Source: CAYHCE01 sp964355015
GTDB taxonomy: Bacteria; Cyanobacteriota; Cyanobacteriia; PCC-6307; Cyanobiaceae
Direction of reading: 5' to 3'
Length of the DNA: 38,818 bases
NCBI GenBank assembly: GCA_964355015.1
Contig: CAYHCE010000028.1
Span: forward strand, 1-38,818
A program made the translations under genes and the position numbers. The notes beneath the pieces are model-generated. The model made no database searches. It was not told the DNA's origin and was given only the letters and a program-made list of their open reading frames with translations. Below, piece by piece: positions 16,897 to 25,073 of the stretch. The first letter of the stretch is position 1; the number at the start of each line of letters is the position of its first letter.

Positions 16897-17964
16897 TCAG
16901 ACTCCGGCTCTCAGAACTTCGGTCACCTGGGCGGCCGTGTCCCGCCAGAGGAAGCCCCCGGCCCGGAGGATGCCCCTGCGTCCGAGTTCAGCGGCAAGGG
17001 AGGAATCGGCGATCAGGTCTGCCATCGCCGCCGTGATCGATCCGGTACTGCCTGGATCCACAGGAAGCGCCGCCTCCCCGACGACCTCCGGCAGGGCACC
17101 GGCCGTTGCCGCGATCACGGGGGCGCCGCAGGCCATCGCCTCCAGAGCCGGCAGGCCGAAGCCCTCCCAGAGACTGGCCATCACCAGGGCCCGGCAGCGG
17201 TTGAGAAGCTCAAGCCGCTCCGTGTCACTGGCCCAGGGGATCCAGTGGCAGCGGGTCTCGATGCCCAGCTCCACGGCCAGGGACTGCAGCCGTGGCGTAT
17301 GGCGCCGGTCGTGGGGCCCCACCAGCCACAGCTGGTGCTCCCGCTCGGGAAGCGCGGCGAAGGCCCGCAGGACGCGGGCCAGGTTCTTGTGGGGGTCGTG
17401 ACGGCCCAGCACCAGGAAGAACGGCCGCCGTTCCAGCCCGAGCGGCCGCAGCTGACCGGGGTCGAATCCGAGCCGGATCGGTACCAGCCGCTTCACCGGC
17501 AGCCGCAGGCGGCGGTGCACCTCCCGCGCCGTGGCCTCGGAGTTGCAGAGCACCCGCCAGGCTCGGTGAAGCACCAGCGGCACATAGGCCAGGTGGTACG
17601 CCAGCAGAGGGCTGGGCCGGGGGTGGCGCAGGGGGAGCAGATCATGGGCCAGCACCACGCTGCGCACCCCCTGGCCCAGGGGTGCCTCCGGCAGGGGGGA
17701 GAGCAGCAGCGGGGCTCCGCTGGCCCGCAGGAGCCTTGGCAGCTCCTGCTGGGTCCAGACGAGACGGCGCCAGTGGCCGGCGCGGCCATGCTCCGGCGAA
17801 AGGTCGTCCGGGATCGGCAGGCTGCCGGGGCGGTCGCCGGCGAGGGGGTCGAGCAGGGGCACCAGGGAAGGATCCAGGGCTGCGGCCAGATCCCGCGCCA
17901 CCACACCGATGCCGGTGGGGCGCCGCCCCAGGTAGCTGCCGTTGAACAGGGCGAGCGGAGTCAA
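16897..17964 (-). CDS. Glycosyltransferase family 4
   Basis: A 355-residue GT-B enzyme. The N-terminus NGSYLGRRPTGIGVVARDL is the glycine-rich acceptor-domain loop typical of mannosyl- and rhamnosyltransferases. The C-terminal domain has FFLVLGRHDPHKNL, the donor-side strand and loop, and SLWEGFGLPALEAMACGAPVI with the paired glutamates. Both halves are complete. The start is a TTG at 17964, overlapping the stop of the upstream GT2 (TTGA); no ATG is available before the conserved region. With that gene it forms a two-gene minus-strand unit. Mannose or a related sugar is a guess from family habits. Confidence 0.87.
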   Translation of the reverse strand: MTPLALFNGSYLGRRPTGIGVVARDLAAALDPSLVPLLDPLAGDRPGSLPIPDDLSPEHGRAGHWRRLVWTQQELPRLLRASGAPLLLSPLPEAPLGQGVRSVVLAHDLLPLRHPRPSPLLAYHLAYVPLVLHRAWRVLCNSEATAREVHRRLRLPVKRLVPIRLGFDPGQLRPLGLERRPFFLVLGRHDPHKNLARVLRAFAALPEREHQLWLVGPHDRRHTPRLQSLAVELGIETRCHWIPWASDTERLELLNRCRALVMASLWEGFGLPALEAMACGAPVIAATAGALPEVVGEAALPVDPGSTGSITAAMADLIADSSLAAELGRRGILRAGGFLWRDTAAQVTEVLRAGV

Positions 17965-18956
17965 GTCCTGCTCCGCTCGAGGCTGGCCTCTGCTGGCCAG
18001 GGGCCGCAGGCCGCGCCCAGACCGCGCAGGGCCGCCAGGCTGAGCCGGGGCTGCAGCGGCAGGCGCAGCAGGGCGTTGAGCAGCAACCGCAGGACCCGCA
18101 GGACCAGGACCCGGGCGGGCAGGTGGCGGCGCAGGAACCGCACGTAGCTTTCGGTGGAGAGCCGCAGTCGCCGCTCGGTGGGGGTGTCGCTCCCTGCGCC
18201 GCGCCGATGGCCCACCACCGGCGCCGGCAGCCAGAGGATCGGTGCGCCGGCCTGGGACAGCCGCAGGCAGAGGTCCATGTCTTCGTAGTAGAGCGGGAAG
18301 GCAGGATCGAAACGGGCCGGCGGGCTGTGGGCCCCGGGCCTGAGTGCCAGGCTGCAGCCGCTGACCCAGTCGAGGGGCACGGGAGCCCTGCCAGGTCGTC
18401 CGTCTTCCGTGTCACCCAGCTCCGTTTCGTCCAGTCGGCGACGGCGAAAGTTCAGACCGGGATCGATCCAGCCGCCACTGGGCTCCAGCCGGCCAGAGGG
18501 AGTCAGCACCGCGGTTCCCACCACAGACCGTTCCGGCAGCCCATCCAGGCTGTCGACGAGGCGTTCCAGCTCGTCTCCCCCGGGCAGGGTGGTGTCGGGG
18601 TTCAGCAGCCACACCCAGCCCCGCCAGCCGAGCCGGTTCAGATGAAGGAAGCCGCGATTGCAGCCCGCCCCGAAGCCCTCCCCCTCCCCACCCGGCAGCA
18701 CCTGGATCTCCAGTCCGTCGCAGGCCGCGACGAGCTCCGCAGCGCGCAGGGGCGCCGACGTGGGACTGTTGTCCACCACCAGCCACAGCGCCGGGCACAG
18801 GCTCTGTCGGGCCAGGTCGCCGGCGAGCGCCGCCAGGGCCGGCTGGCTGCGATACGCCACGCTGAGCACCACGGGTGCCGTCCGGGGAGGAACGCTGCTG
18901 ATGATCGACCCGAAGCTCACCGCAGCTTCGCAGCCCGCGCCGGCCGCCTGCGCCAT
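17961..18956 (-). CDS. Glycosyltransferase family 2, rhamnosyltransferase-like
   Basis: A 331-residue GT-A enzyme. VLSVAYRSQPALAALAGDL is the first nucleotide-binding strand, VVDNSPT the second, GFGAGCNRGF the linker, and WVWLLNPDTTLP carries the metal-binding Asp. GGWIDPGLNFRRRR and LYYEDMDLCLRLSQAG, with the ED base pair, match rhamnosyltransferase-type members. Two basic, leucine-rich helices end the protein. The ATG at 18956 lies inside the divergent HIT gene (start 18901), giving a 56-base head-to-head overlap. A later non-ATG start near residue 30 would remove the overlap without harming the fold. Coupled to the following GT4 by a four-base overlap. Confidence 0.85.
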   Translation of the reverse strand: MAQAAGAGCEAAVSFGSIISSVPPRTAPVVLSVAYRSQPALAALAGDLARQSLCPALWLVVDNSPTSAPLRAAELVAACDGLEIQVLPGGEGEGFGAGCNRGFLHLNRLGWRGWVWLLNPDTTLPGGDELERLVDSLDGLPERSVVGTAVLTPSGRLEPSGGWIDPGLNFRRRRLDETELGDTEDGRPGRAPVPLDWVSGCSLALRPGAHSPPARFDPAFPLYYEDMDLCLRLSQAGAPILWLPAPVVGHRRGAGSDTPTERRLRLSTESYVRFLRRHLPARVLVLRVLRLLLNALLRLPLQPRLSLAALRGLGAACGPWPAEASLERSRT

Positions 18957-19392
18957 CTGCCGGCTCCATGACGATGCCGCTGCGATCGCCCGCTGGGAGA
19001 TCCATCGTCAGGGAGCCTGGATCCTGCGCCATCACCCTCTGCCTGCCCCGCTCGGCGGCTGGCTGCTGCTTGACGCCGTGCGCCACCTCGGCGGTCCGGC
19101 GGAGTTCAACCCGGTGGAGGCGGCAGGCTTCGGGCCGATGCTGCAGCGCAGCAGCGCCCTGGTGCGTCAGTTGACCGGCTGCGAACGTGTGTATGTGATC
19201 GCCTTCGGGGAAGGGGCACGGCATCTCCATCTGCATCTGATCCCCCGCCATGCCGCCGATCCCGCCACCGAGGCCTGGCAGGTGGCTGATCTCTACCGCC
19301 AGGTGGCGGCCGGTGGACGGCCCGCGGCGCCGGCGGCGGCGGTGCAGGCTCTGGTGGAACGGGCCCGGGAGCTCACCGCCGCCTGGCGATAG
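18901..19392 (+). CDS. HIT-family nucleotide hydrolase/transferase
   Basis: A 163-residue histidine-triad protein. The catalytic motif HLHLHLIPRH is clear near residue 105. An N-terminal CAICRLH pair of cysteines may bind zinc, as in some HIT proteins. Such enzymes hydrolyse or transfer nucleotides from phosphoramidates and dinucleoside polyphosphates. It has no evident glycan role. The ATG at 18901 is favoured; its first 56 bases overlap the opposite GT2 start, so one of the two starts may lie further in. kdsB begins 31 bases downstream and is likely co-transcribed. Confidence 0.82.
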   Translation: MIDPKLTAASQPAPAACAICRLHDDAAAIARWEIHRQGAWILRHHPLPAPLGGWLLLDAVRHLGGPAEFNPVEAAGFGPMLQRSSALVRQLTGCERVYVIAFGEGARHLHLHLIPRHAADPATEAWQVADLYRQVAAGGRPAAPAAAVQALVERARELTAAWR

Positions 19393-19423
19393 GCTCCGCC
19401 GCGCAGGAAGTGGCGGGCCGGCG

Positions 19424-20236
19424 ATGGCAGCGGGGGCAGGGGTCGAGGGGCAGGACGGGCCAGGCGGGATCCGGTTCATCGTGGCGGTGCCCGCCAGGCT
19501 GGAGTCGTCCCGCCTGCCCGGCAAGGTGATGGCCGACATCGGTGGCCAGCCGATGCTGGAGCGGGTGCTGCGGCGCTGCCGGGAGGCAGCCCGTCCCGAC
19601 GCGGTGGTGCTCTGCACCGACAGCGAGGCTCTGCGGCAGGCTGCCGAGGGCTGGGGTTTCCCCGTGCTGATGACCAGCCCCGAATGCAGCTCCGGCAGCG
19701 ATCGCCTCGCCTCGGTGGTGACGGCGTTGGTGGGCCTGGCGAGCGGCCGGGAGCTCGCACGCACCGTGATCCTCAACGTTCAGGGCGACCAGCCCTTCAT
19801 CGACCCCGTCGTGATCGACGCCATGGCCGCCGAGTTCGAGCGGCGTCAACCCACACCCGAGGTGCTGACCCCCGTGTACCGGATCGGGGAGGAGAAGGTG
19901 CACAATCCGAACGTGGTGAAGACGCTGCTGGCCGCGGATGGCCGTGCGCTCTATTTTTCGCGCTCGGCGCTCCCCCATGTCCGTGGCGTGGAGCCCGACC
20001 GCTGGCATGCCCATGCCCCCTACTGGGGACACGTGGGCATCTACGGCTTCCGGGCCGACGTGCTGGCACGCTGGGCGTCCCTGCCCCATTCGCCGCTTGA
20101 GCAGGCCGAGAAGCTGGAGCAGCTGAGGCTGATCGAGGCGGGCATCAGCCTCGGCACCTTCGTGGTGGAAGGGGATTTCCTCTCCGTGGATACCACCGAG
20201 CAGCTCGAACAGGCCCGTGCCATGGCTGCGGGCTAG
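19424..20236 (+). CDS. kdsB: CMP-KDO synthetase
   Basis: 3-deoxy-manno-octulosonate cytidylyltransferase activates KDO with CTP to CMP-KDO. The 270-residue product has a short extra N-terminus and then FIVAVPARLESSRLPGKVMADI, the nucleotide-binding loop. It is followed by CTDSEA, TSPECSSGSDRLASV, VILNVQGDQPFIDP (metal-binding Asp), YFSRSALPHVR, HVGIYGFRADVL and LEQAEKLEQLRLIEAG. All are standard for KdsB. It lies far from kdsA-kdsC but completes that pathway. Its TAG stop abuts the opposite gene's stop with no gap. Confidence 0.95.
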   Translation: MAAGAGVEGQDGPGGIRFIVAVPARLESSRLPGKVMADIGGQPMLERVLRRCREAARPDAVVLCTDSEALRQAAEGWGFPVLMTSPECSSGSDRLASVVTALVGLASGRELARTVILNVQGDQPFIDPVVIDAMAAEFERRQPTPEVLTPVYRIGEEKVHNPNVVKTLLAADGRALYFSRSALPHVRGVEPDRWHAHAPYWGHVGIYGFRADVLARWASLPHSPLEQAEKLEQLRLIEAGISLGTFVVEGDFLSVDTTEQLEQARAMAAG

Positions 20237-21226
20237 CTAGTTGTGTTTCGGTCGGCCGGCGTTGACGAGCCTGCCGACGGGCAGCACGCGCTCGAGCCCG
20301 ATCCACTGCCCGAATCCATCCCCCTCATCCGAGAGCTCCACCCGAAGCAGTCGCGGGCTCTCGCAGTCCCGATGCAGCCGCCATGGTGCACTCAGATAGA
20401 CCGTCTGGGTCTGCTCCACCTTCATGCCGATCAGCCGCGCGGTCCTGCTGGTGAGCACCTTCCCGTTGGCGGAGCAGATCAGCGTCGCCCTGGCGCTCTG
20501 GTTGCTGCCGGGTCCCCCGAGCAGGTGCAGCGCAACGGTGAACACGTCCGCCGGCACCTCTCCCTCGAGGGTGATGACGCCCTTGTAGTGGTCGCTCCGC
20601 TCTCGCTGCCAGGTGGAGGCAAGGAAGGGTCGTCCCGCGTAGGCGGCGGTAGGGGGCAGTCCGAACGACCGGGCCGACGGATCGGTCGCTGCCGTGCCCG
20701 CGGCGGGCCGCAACGTGATCAGGGCCTCCGTGCGGGGGCGGGTCAGCCTCAGGCGGTGGCGATCGCTGATCTTCTCGTACAGCAGTCCGTCAGTGCCGAC
20801 GGGCCCCAGAAGGCGATATCCATTCAGGATGATTCCTCCGAAGGAATCATCAAGTTGCTGGAGGGTCGGATAGAATTCCGATCTGAGCATGCCGCCCTGG
20901 CCGAAGGCAATTCGATCCAGGATGAATTGTGGGCGCTTTTTCTGATTCGTCAACACCTCGACATACGATTGGAGCTTGTCGGTGATCAACGTCGCTGACA
21001 GCGCGATGTCCACAGCGGGGTTGCTTGGGAAGCTGTTCGAGGTTCCAAAGAACTCGTAGTTCCATCCATACAGATGCAGGCCGTTGCGCATCGGCCCTGC
21101 CCAGAGCGGATTCGCGGCCCGGCTGTCTTTCCCTATGGCATCCAGGGCGCGGGGCCATAAGGAAACAGCCAGAAGAATCAACAGTGGTGTGCTGGCGATA
21201 CCGAACCAGAACAGCTTCTTGCTCAT
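20237..21226 (-). CDS. Periplasmic/C-terminal half of a GT-C glycosyltransferase (split gene)
   Basis: A 329-residue protein with one N-terminal membrane helix (FGIASTPLLILLAVSLW) and a long soluble part. GLHLYGWNYEFFGTSNSFPS followed by YVEVLTNQKKRPQFILD resembles the soluble C-terminal domain of GT-C (GT39/83-like) enzymes, which normally follows the membrane domain in one chain. Here it starts 14 bases after the stop of the membrane-domain gene, in another frame, with no obvious ribosome-binding site. Its frame is also open upstream for about 50 bases into that gene. Either two coupled subunits or a frameshifted gene is possible. I favour a split of one ancestral gene. Confidence 0.55.
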   Translation of the reverse strand: MSKKLFWFGIASTPLLILLAVSLWPRALDAIGKDSRAANPLWAGPMRNGLHLYGWNYEFFGTSNSFPSNPAVDIALSATLITDKLQSYVEVLTNQKKRPQFILDRIAFGQGGMLRSEFYPTLQQLDDSFGGIILNGYRLLGPVGTDGLLYEKISDRHRLRLTRPRTEALITLRPAAGTAATDPSARSFGLPPTAAYAGRPFLASTWQRERSDHYKGVITLEGEVPADVFTVALHLLGGPGSNQSARATLICSANGKVLTSRTARLIGMKVEQTQTVYLSAPWRLHRDCESPRLLRVELSDEGDGFGQWIGLERVLPVGRLVNAGRPKHN

Positions 21227-21240
21227 AGTTATCCAGGCGG

Positions 21241-22380
21241 TCAGGATAAAGGCATGATCTTGTTGCCGGACAGCCTGGAGTTTCTCAGCGCCAGCACCAT
21301 CACGAATGTTGTTGCCGGCATCAGCAGGAGATTATAGTGCTCATACCCTTTGGTTGGCAGCAGGATGGCTGCGAACGTGCCGGCTATCATCAGGGCACAG
21401 GCTTTCATGTCCGCACTGGCTTGCTTTTCTCCAGAAGGAGAGTCTGTCTGTGCATAGATCCAGCACAGCCAGGCGATCAGTATCTGGGGCATGTATTCAA
21501 AGATGCGAAGCAGCATCTTTAACATTAGAGGAATAAAATTAATGATGGATCCCAGTTTGCCGCCCTCGCCGATTTCCGAGAGGCTGTAGTCGAAGAGGAG
21601 AGCACCTGCCCTGGAAAGGATTCCCTCGCCTTGCAGCCGAAAGACGACCAGATCAACCAGGATGCAGGCCAGCATGAGGTAAAGGGTTAATCGGCGCTTG
21701 TCCGCCCTGAACAGATCACTCAACCAGATGAACAGCAGGATCTGGATGGCCAGCTGGTACTTGAGATTAAATCCGATCGTGCCGATCAGCACCGCCGCAG
21801 GCAGCCACAACCTGAGTTGTCCCGCATGGATCAGCAGGGCCCAGAGCAGCAGCAGCAGAACGGTTCCGAGCATCTCTCCATTGGGGGAGTAGCTGTCCAC
21901 GTCCCTGCCGAGAACCAGTACCAGCAGGCTCAGCACGGCGCAGGTCGCGGCGGCTTCCCGGCTGAGATAGGCCCTGCCGCAGAGAAAAGCCAGGGCCACG
22001 ATCAGGCCGGCCGTGATCGCATAGACAGCACTGATCGCCAGGTCATCCTGAGCTGCTGAAGGGACCCCCAGGAGATCCAGGAGGCCCAGGATGGGCACAT
22101 AAAGGAATGGGTGAATGAACCCCTGGGTATGCATATCATGCACCGTCAGATCAAAGCCGGGTCTGCCCAGGTAGTGCCGGGCCCAGGCTGTGGCGAGGTA
22201 GCAATCGGGATTGAACCCGCCAGGCTTGACCACCAATGCCTTCAGGCCCGCCAGGGTGGCGAAGGTGCCGTACAGAAAGAAAGCCATCCTCCAGTCTTGG
22301 GTGGCGAAGACATGGACCGCTCGAAGCGGTGACTCTGTCCCGTGCCGGCTCGGGTGTTCACTGGCTGCGCTGCTCTGCAC
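21241..22380 (-). CDS. GT-C membrane glycosyltransferase (Gtr-type), membrane domain
   Basis: A 379-residue protein with about nine to ten hydrophobic segments. The first periplasmic loop has GGFNPDCYLATAWARHYLGRPGFD, whose Asp fits the catalytic loop position of polyprenyl-phosphate-sugar-dependent GT-C enzymes. VLGRDVDSYSPNGEM and FNLKYQLAIQ follow. The protein ends shortly after LPTKGYEHYNLLLMPAT, without the usual soluble domain; that domain appears to be encoded by the next gene. The start could be GTG 22380 or ATG 22287. With the gtrB- and gtrA-like genes upstream it makes a three-part O-antigen/glycan glucosylation module. Base composition is lower in GC than in flanking genes. Confidence 0.7.
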   Translation of the reverse strand: MQSSAASEHPSRHGTESPLRAVHVFATQDWRMAFFLYGTFATLAGLKALVVKPGGFNPDCYLATAWARHYLGRPGFDLTVHDMHTQGFIHPFLYVPILGLLDLLGVPSAAQDDLAISAVYAITAGLIVALAFLCGRAYLSREAAATCAVLSLLVLVLGRDVDSYSPNGEMLGTVLLLLLWALLIHAGQLRLWLPAAVLIGTIGFNLKYQLAIQILLFIWLSDLFRADKRRLTLYLMLACILVDLVVFRLQGEGILSRAGALLFDYSLSEIGEGGKLGSIINFIPLMLKMLLRIFEYMPQILIAWLCWIYAQTDSPSGEKQASADMKACALMIAGTFAAILLPTKGYEHYNLLLMPATTFVMVLALRNSRLSGNKIMPLS

Positions 22381-22628
22381 GGATGGTGGGGGCTGGATGT
22401 AGGTTCAGTGGGATGGTGGAGCAGGAATCTCTGGTGCCATTCGCTCAGGCCGGATCAGGCAGGCCAGATCGCTGATCGGCATCACTGGAGCGGTAGTTCA
22501 CTCGCTCAGATTCACGCTACATCGTGCCAAAGCAACCATGTTTTCGAGCACATGAAATGTGAAGTCGGAAACAAGACAAGACAGTGTGCCCGTTCATGAA
22601 GGAGGAGCCGTGACCGGGGTGCCGTGTT

Positions 22629-23057
22629 CTAAAGAATGATTGTCTTGACCTCCTGGTTCGCGGAGCGGCGATAGGTCCGGCGCGTCAGCAGGAACGATGT
22701 GGCGGACCAGAGGGCCATGCTCACCAGGGCGATCCAGAGTGCTGGCACGGCCAGGCGCTCCAGGCCCCAGCCGGCCAGGAGGCTCAGCGGCAGACAGAGC
22801 AGCTGAACGGCCACGTACGAAATCAGCAACGGCAGGCGGAACCGCACCCGGAAGCTGATGCGGGCATGCAGAACCGCGTTCATCACCAGGCAGATTGCCC
22901 CCGCCACGGCGATGGCCTGTACGGCGGATCCTCCCGCCCTGGTCACCAGCCAGAAGAGGATCAGGTAGGCGAGTTCGCCGATGCCGCCCACCAGCAGGTA
23001 GCGCACGGCGCTGAGGTCGAGAGGGCGCTGCAGGGTTTTCCACCAGCTCCCGCTCAT
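22629..23057 (-). CDS. gtrA: GtrA-like polyprenyl-phosphate-sugar flippase
   Basis: A 142-residue membrane protein with four hydrophobic helices: VRYLLVGGIGELAYLILFWLV-type first, VAGAICLVMNAVLHARISF second, then two more, ending in a basic tail. The first-helix pattern RYLLVGGIGELAYL and the small size fit the GtrA family, thought to flip undecaprenyl-phosphate-glucose or a similar sugar carrier to the periplasmic side. The ATG at 23057 overlaps the stop of the gtrB-like gene (ATGA), so coupling is expected. Specificity is not readable. Confidence 0.8.
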   Translation of the reverse strand: MSGSWWKTLQRPLDLSAVRYLLVGGIGELAYLILFWLVTRAGGSAVQAIAVAGAICLVMNAVLHARISFRVRFRLPLLISYVAVQLLCLPLSLLAGWGLERLAVPALWIALVSMALWSATSFLLTRRTYRRSANQEVKTIIL

Positions 23058-24058
23058 CGGTGCTGCGCCGCCGCCGGCCCGATCGTTTCCAGGCTGCGTA
23101 CGAACGACTGGGGCTTGCCGCTGACGGTGAGAAAGATCCGACCCAGATACTCCCCCAGCAGGCCCATCAGCAGGCACTGGATGCCTCCGAACATCAGGAT
23201 CGCCGAAACGATCGACAACCAGCCCTGCACCTGCACACCCTGGATCAATGCCTGCAGCACCAGGGTGATGATCGAAAGCAGGCCGGCCAGGGCCATGCCC
23301 ACGCCCAGCAGCGAAGCCAGCCGCAGGGGCATGATCGAGAAGCTGGTGAAGATGTTCAGCCAGAGCCTGATCAGGCGGCGAAGATTATACCCGCTCTGGC
23401 CCGCTGAACGGGAATCATGCTGCACGTCCAGGCTGCCGATCGAGCGGGTGTACTGGCTGAGCAGTCCGTCGATGTAGGGATAGGGGCCCTCGTATCGGGC
23501 CGCATGGTGCGCGATCACTCCCGCGACGCAGCGAAAACTGGAGAGATAGAATCGCTCCGGAAGATCGAGGAGCCAGTAGGCGGTTTGATTGGCGAACCTG
23601 CTGCCCAGGTTCCGCCAGCTGGCGTGGCGCTTCTGGCGGTAATCGCCGTAGACCACGTCGAGGCCATCGGCCACGGCCTTGCGCCAGAGCCGCAGGCCTT
23701 CTTCAGGCGGATTCTGCAGGTCGTCGTCGAGATTGAGTACATAACGACCACTGGAATGGCGATACCCCGTGAGTACGGCCTGGTGTTCGCCGAAGTTCCG
23801 GCCATGGCAGATCATCAGACCCTGCAGCGGACTCCCCTTCAGCCGTCGCCGCAGCCGGGCTGCCGTGTCGTCGGGGCTGCCGTCGTCGACGAACACCACT
23901 TCCCAGCGGCAGGGAAGCACCAACCCTTCGAGGCGATCGATCAGTGGGTCGATGGACCCGGCGCTGCGGTACAGAGGAATGACCAGGCTCAGTTCCGGTG
24001 CCGACGCCTGGTCCGGCGCCGCGGGCGGGTGGGGGCTCTTCGATGCCGCCGTCACCAT
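23054..24058 (-). CDS. gtrB: GtrB-like polyisoprenyl-phosphate glycosyltransferase
   Basis: A 334-residue enzyme expected to move a sugar from a nucleotide donor to a polyprenyl phosphate at the cytoplasmic membrane. The GT2 domain has LSLVIPLYRSAGSI, VVFVDDGSPDDTA, HGRNFGEHQAVLTGY and YVLNLDDDLQNPPEE, with Asp111-113 as the metal site. A SFRCVAGV segment follows, then two C-terminal membrane helices (near residues 250-310) as in GtrB/DPMS types. It is first in the minus-strand module gtrB, gtrA, GT-C. A decayed transposase begins about 110 bases upstream. Confidence 0.88.
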   Translation of the reverse strand: MVTAASKSPHPPAAPDQASAPELSLVIPLYRSAGSIDPLIDRLEGLVLPCRWEVVFVDDGSPDDTAARLRRRLKGSPLQGLMICHGRNFGEHQAVLTGYRHSSGRYVLNLDDDLQNPPEEGLRLWRKAVADGLDVVYGDYRQKRHASWRNLGSRFANQTAYWLLDLPERFYLSSFRCVAGVIAHHAARYEGPYPYIDGLLSQYTRSIGSLDVQHDSRSAGQSGYNLRRLIRLWLNIFTSFSIMPLRLASLLGVGMALAGLLSIITLVLQALIQGVQVQGWLSIVSAILMFGGIQCLLMGLLGEYLGRIFLTVSGKPQSFVRSLETIGPAAAQHR

Positions 24059-24169
24059 CTAGGTCCTCTCGTCGGATCTGGGAATCGAAGCCCTGCTCCA
24101 GGGTGCGATGCCCCAGGGAGGGGGGTGCTGCTCCCCTTCCGCTTACCGATTCAACCATAGCCAGAAGGC

Positions 24170-24585
24170 AGTGTTTCCCGGCCTGGTACCTGCTGCTGGT
24201 GGCGATCCTGGGGATCCTCTGCTTCGCAGAAGCCTGATGCCCAGAGCGGATGCCGGAGACTGCCAGACCTGGAGCGGTACTCCTTCAGAGAAGGCTTCCC
24301 CTGCGCCATCCCCGTCCTGACAGTGGGGGTGGCGGCCGTCTGCCCGTCATCCGCGACTGGAGCCTCGCCAAGATCCCAGGTGGCGCAGCTGATCTCGGAA
24401 GCCTTGCTGCAACTGGTGCGCGACCGCTGGAGTTTCGAGGGCTGAGACGGGATCCGCGACACCCAGCTCGATGAGGATGCCCCGCGCGGGCGCTGCTGAG
24501 CCTGCTGCGGCCGGCCGGTTCTCGCTCGATCCGGCTGGCATCCAGGCCGTGATCCACGACATCAGCCTTCTGGTGGCGATGTCCT
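24170..24585 (+). pseudogene. Decayed ISAs1-family transposase
   Basis: Fragments in several frames follow the order of the transposase at 37736-38818. FPAWYLLLVAILGIL (from 24175) matches YPQWFLLLVAVLGIL, and DLERY near 24266 matches DLERF. LLQLVRDRWSFE near 24404 matches LLRLVRQRWSIE, with DTQLDEDAPRG after it matching DVQLGEDAHRY. GIQAVIHDISLLVAM near 24537 is the usual C-terminal end of the family. The catalytic middle, including the first two acidic residues, is missing. It marks the gtr-side border of the AT-rich island. Confidence 0.8.
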
Positions 24586-25073
24586 GGCGGCAACCGAAAC
24601 CCGACCCCTGCGGAGACTTTGCATCAGCCCTGACGCTCTCCCTGTTCGGCCGGGGTCATCCGCCTGGGGATCTCGGCCCGCAGCATGTCATTTAGGGCGA
24701 TTCATCGATCATGGTTGGGCCCCTGGTGGATGGGTCAGACCGGGCGGACTTCTCCCTCCCATCGATGAAGGGCTCGGATCCTGGCTCTTACTGGTGGTGG
24801 GTAGGTCGCCTTACGTTCCGCGCCCGCTATCAACTGGGCAAGAATCACCCAGCGGCTTTCTGGGTCCAATGCGCCCCCCCAGAGGGAAGAGAGAACGCCT
24901 CAAGGGTCAGCTGTAGATCATCCTGCTTTCGATATATCTTATGATTGTTGAACGATGTGGCGAGCAATGACTCGCCCGTTCAGGCCTGATATAGCGCCTT
25001 TGGCTGAGATCAGCCAGCTGCGCCGCAGCGAGGTTGCTTTGTTCAGAAAGCCCGACCCTGGCAGAGAAATTGA
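24586..25073. other. Non-coding gap between IS remnant and island operon
   Basis: I see no convincing gene here. Composition changes from GC-rich near 24600 to AT-rich after about 24920, so the island border probably lies in this stretch. Short open frames lack family features. A run of seven C lies near 24877. No terminator with a clear T-tract is visible behind the aminotransferase gene, whose stop is at 25074. Confidence 0.5.

Noticed and set aside
24711..24944. Small plus-strand open frame in the gap after the IS remnant
   Set aside because: No ribosome-binding site, no family motifs, and it lies at the composition change of the island border.
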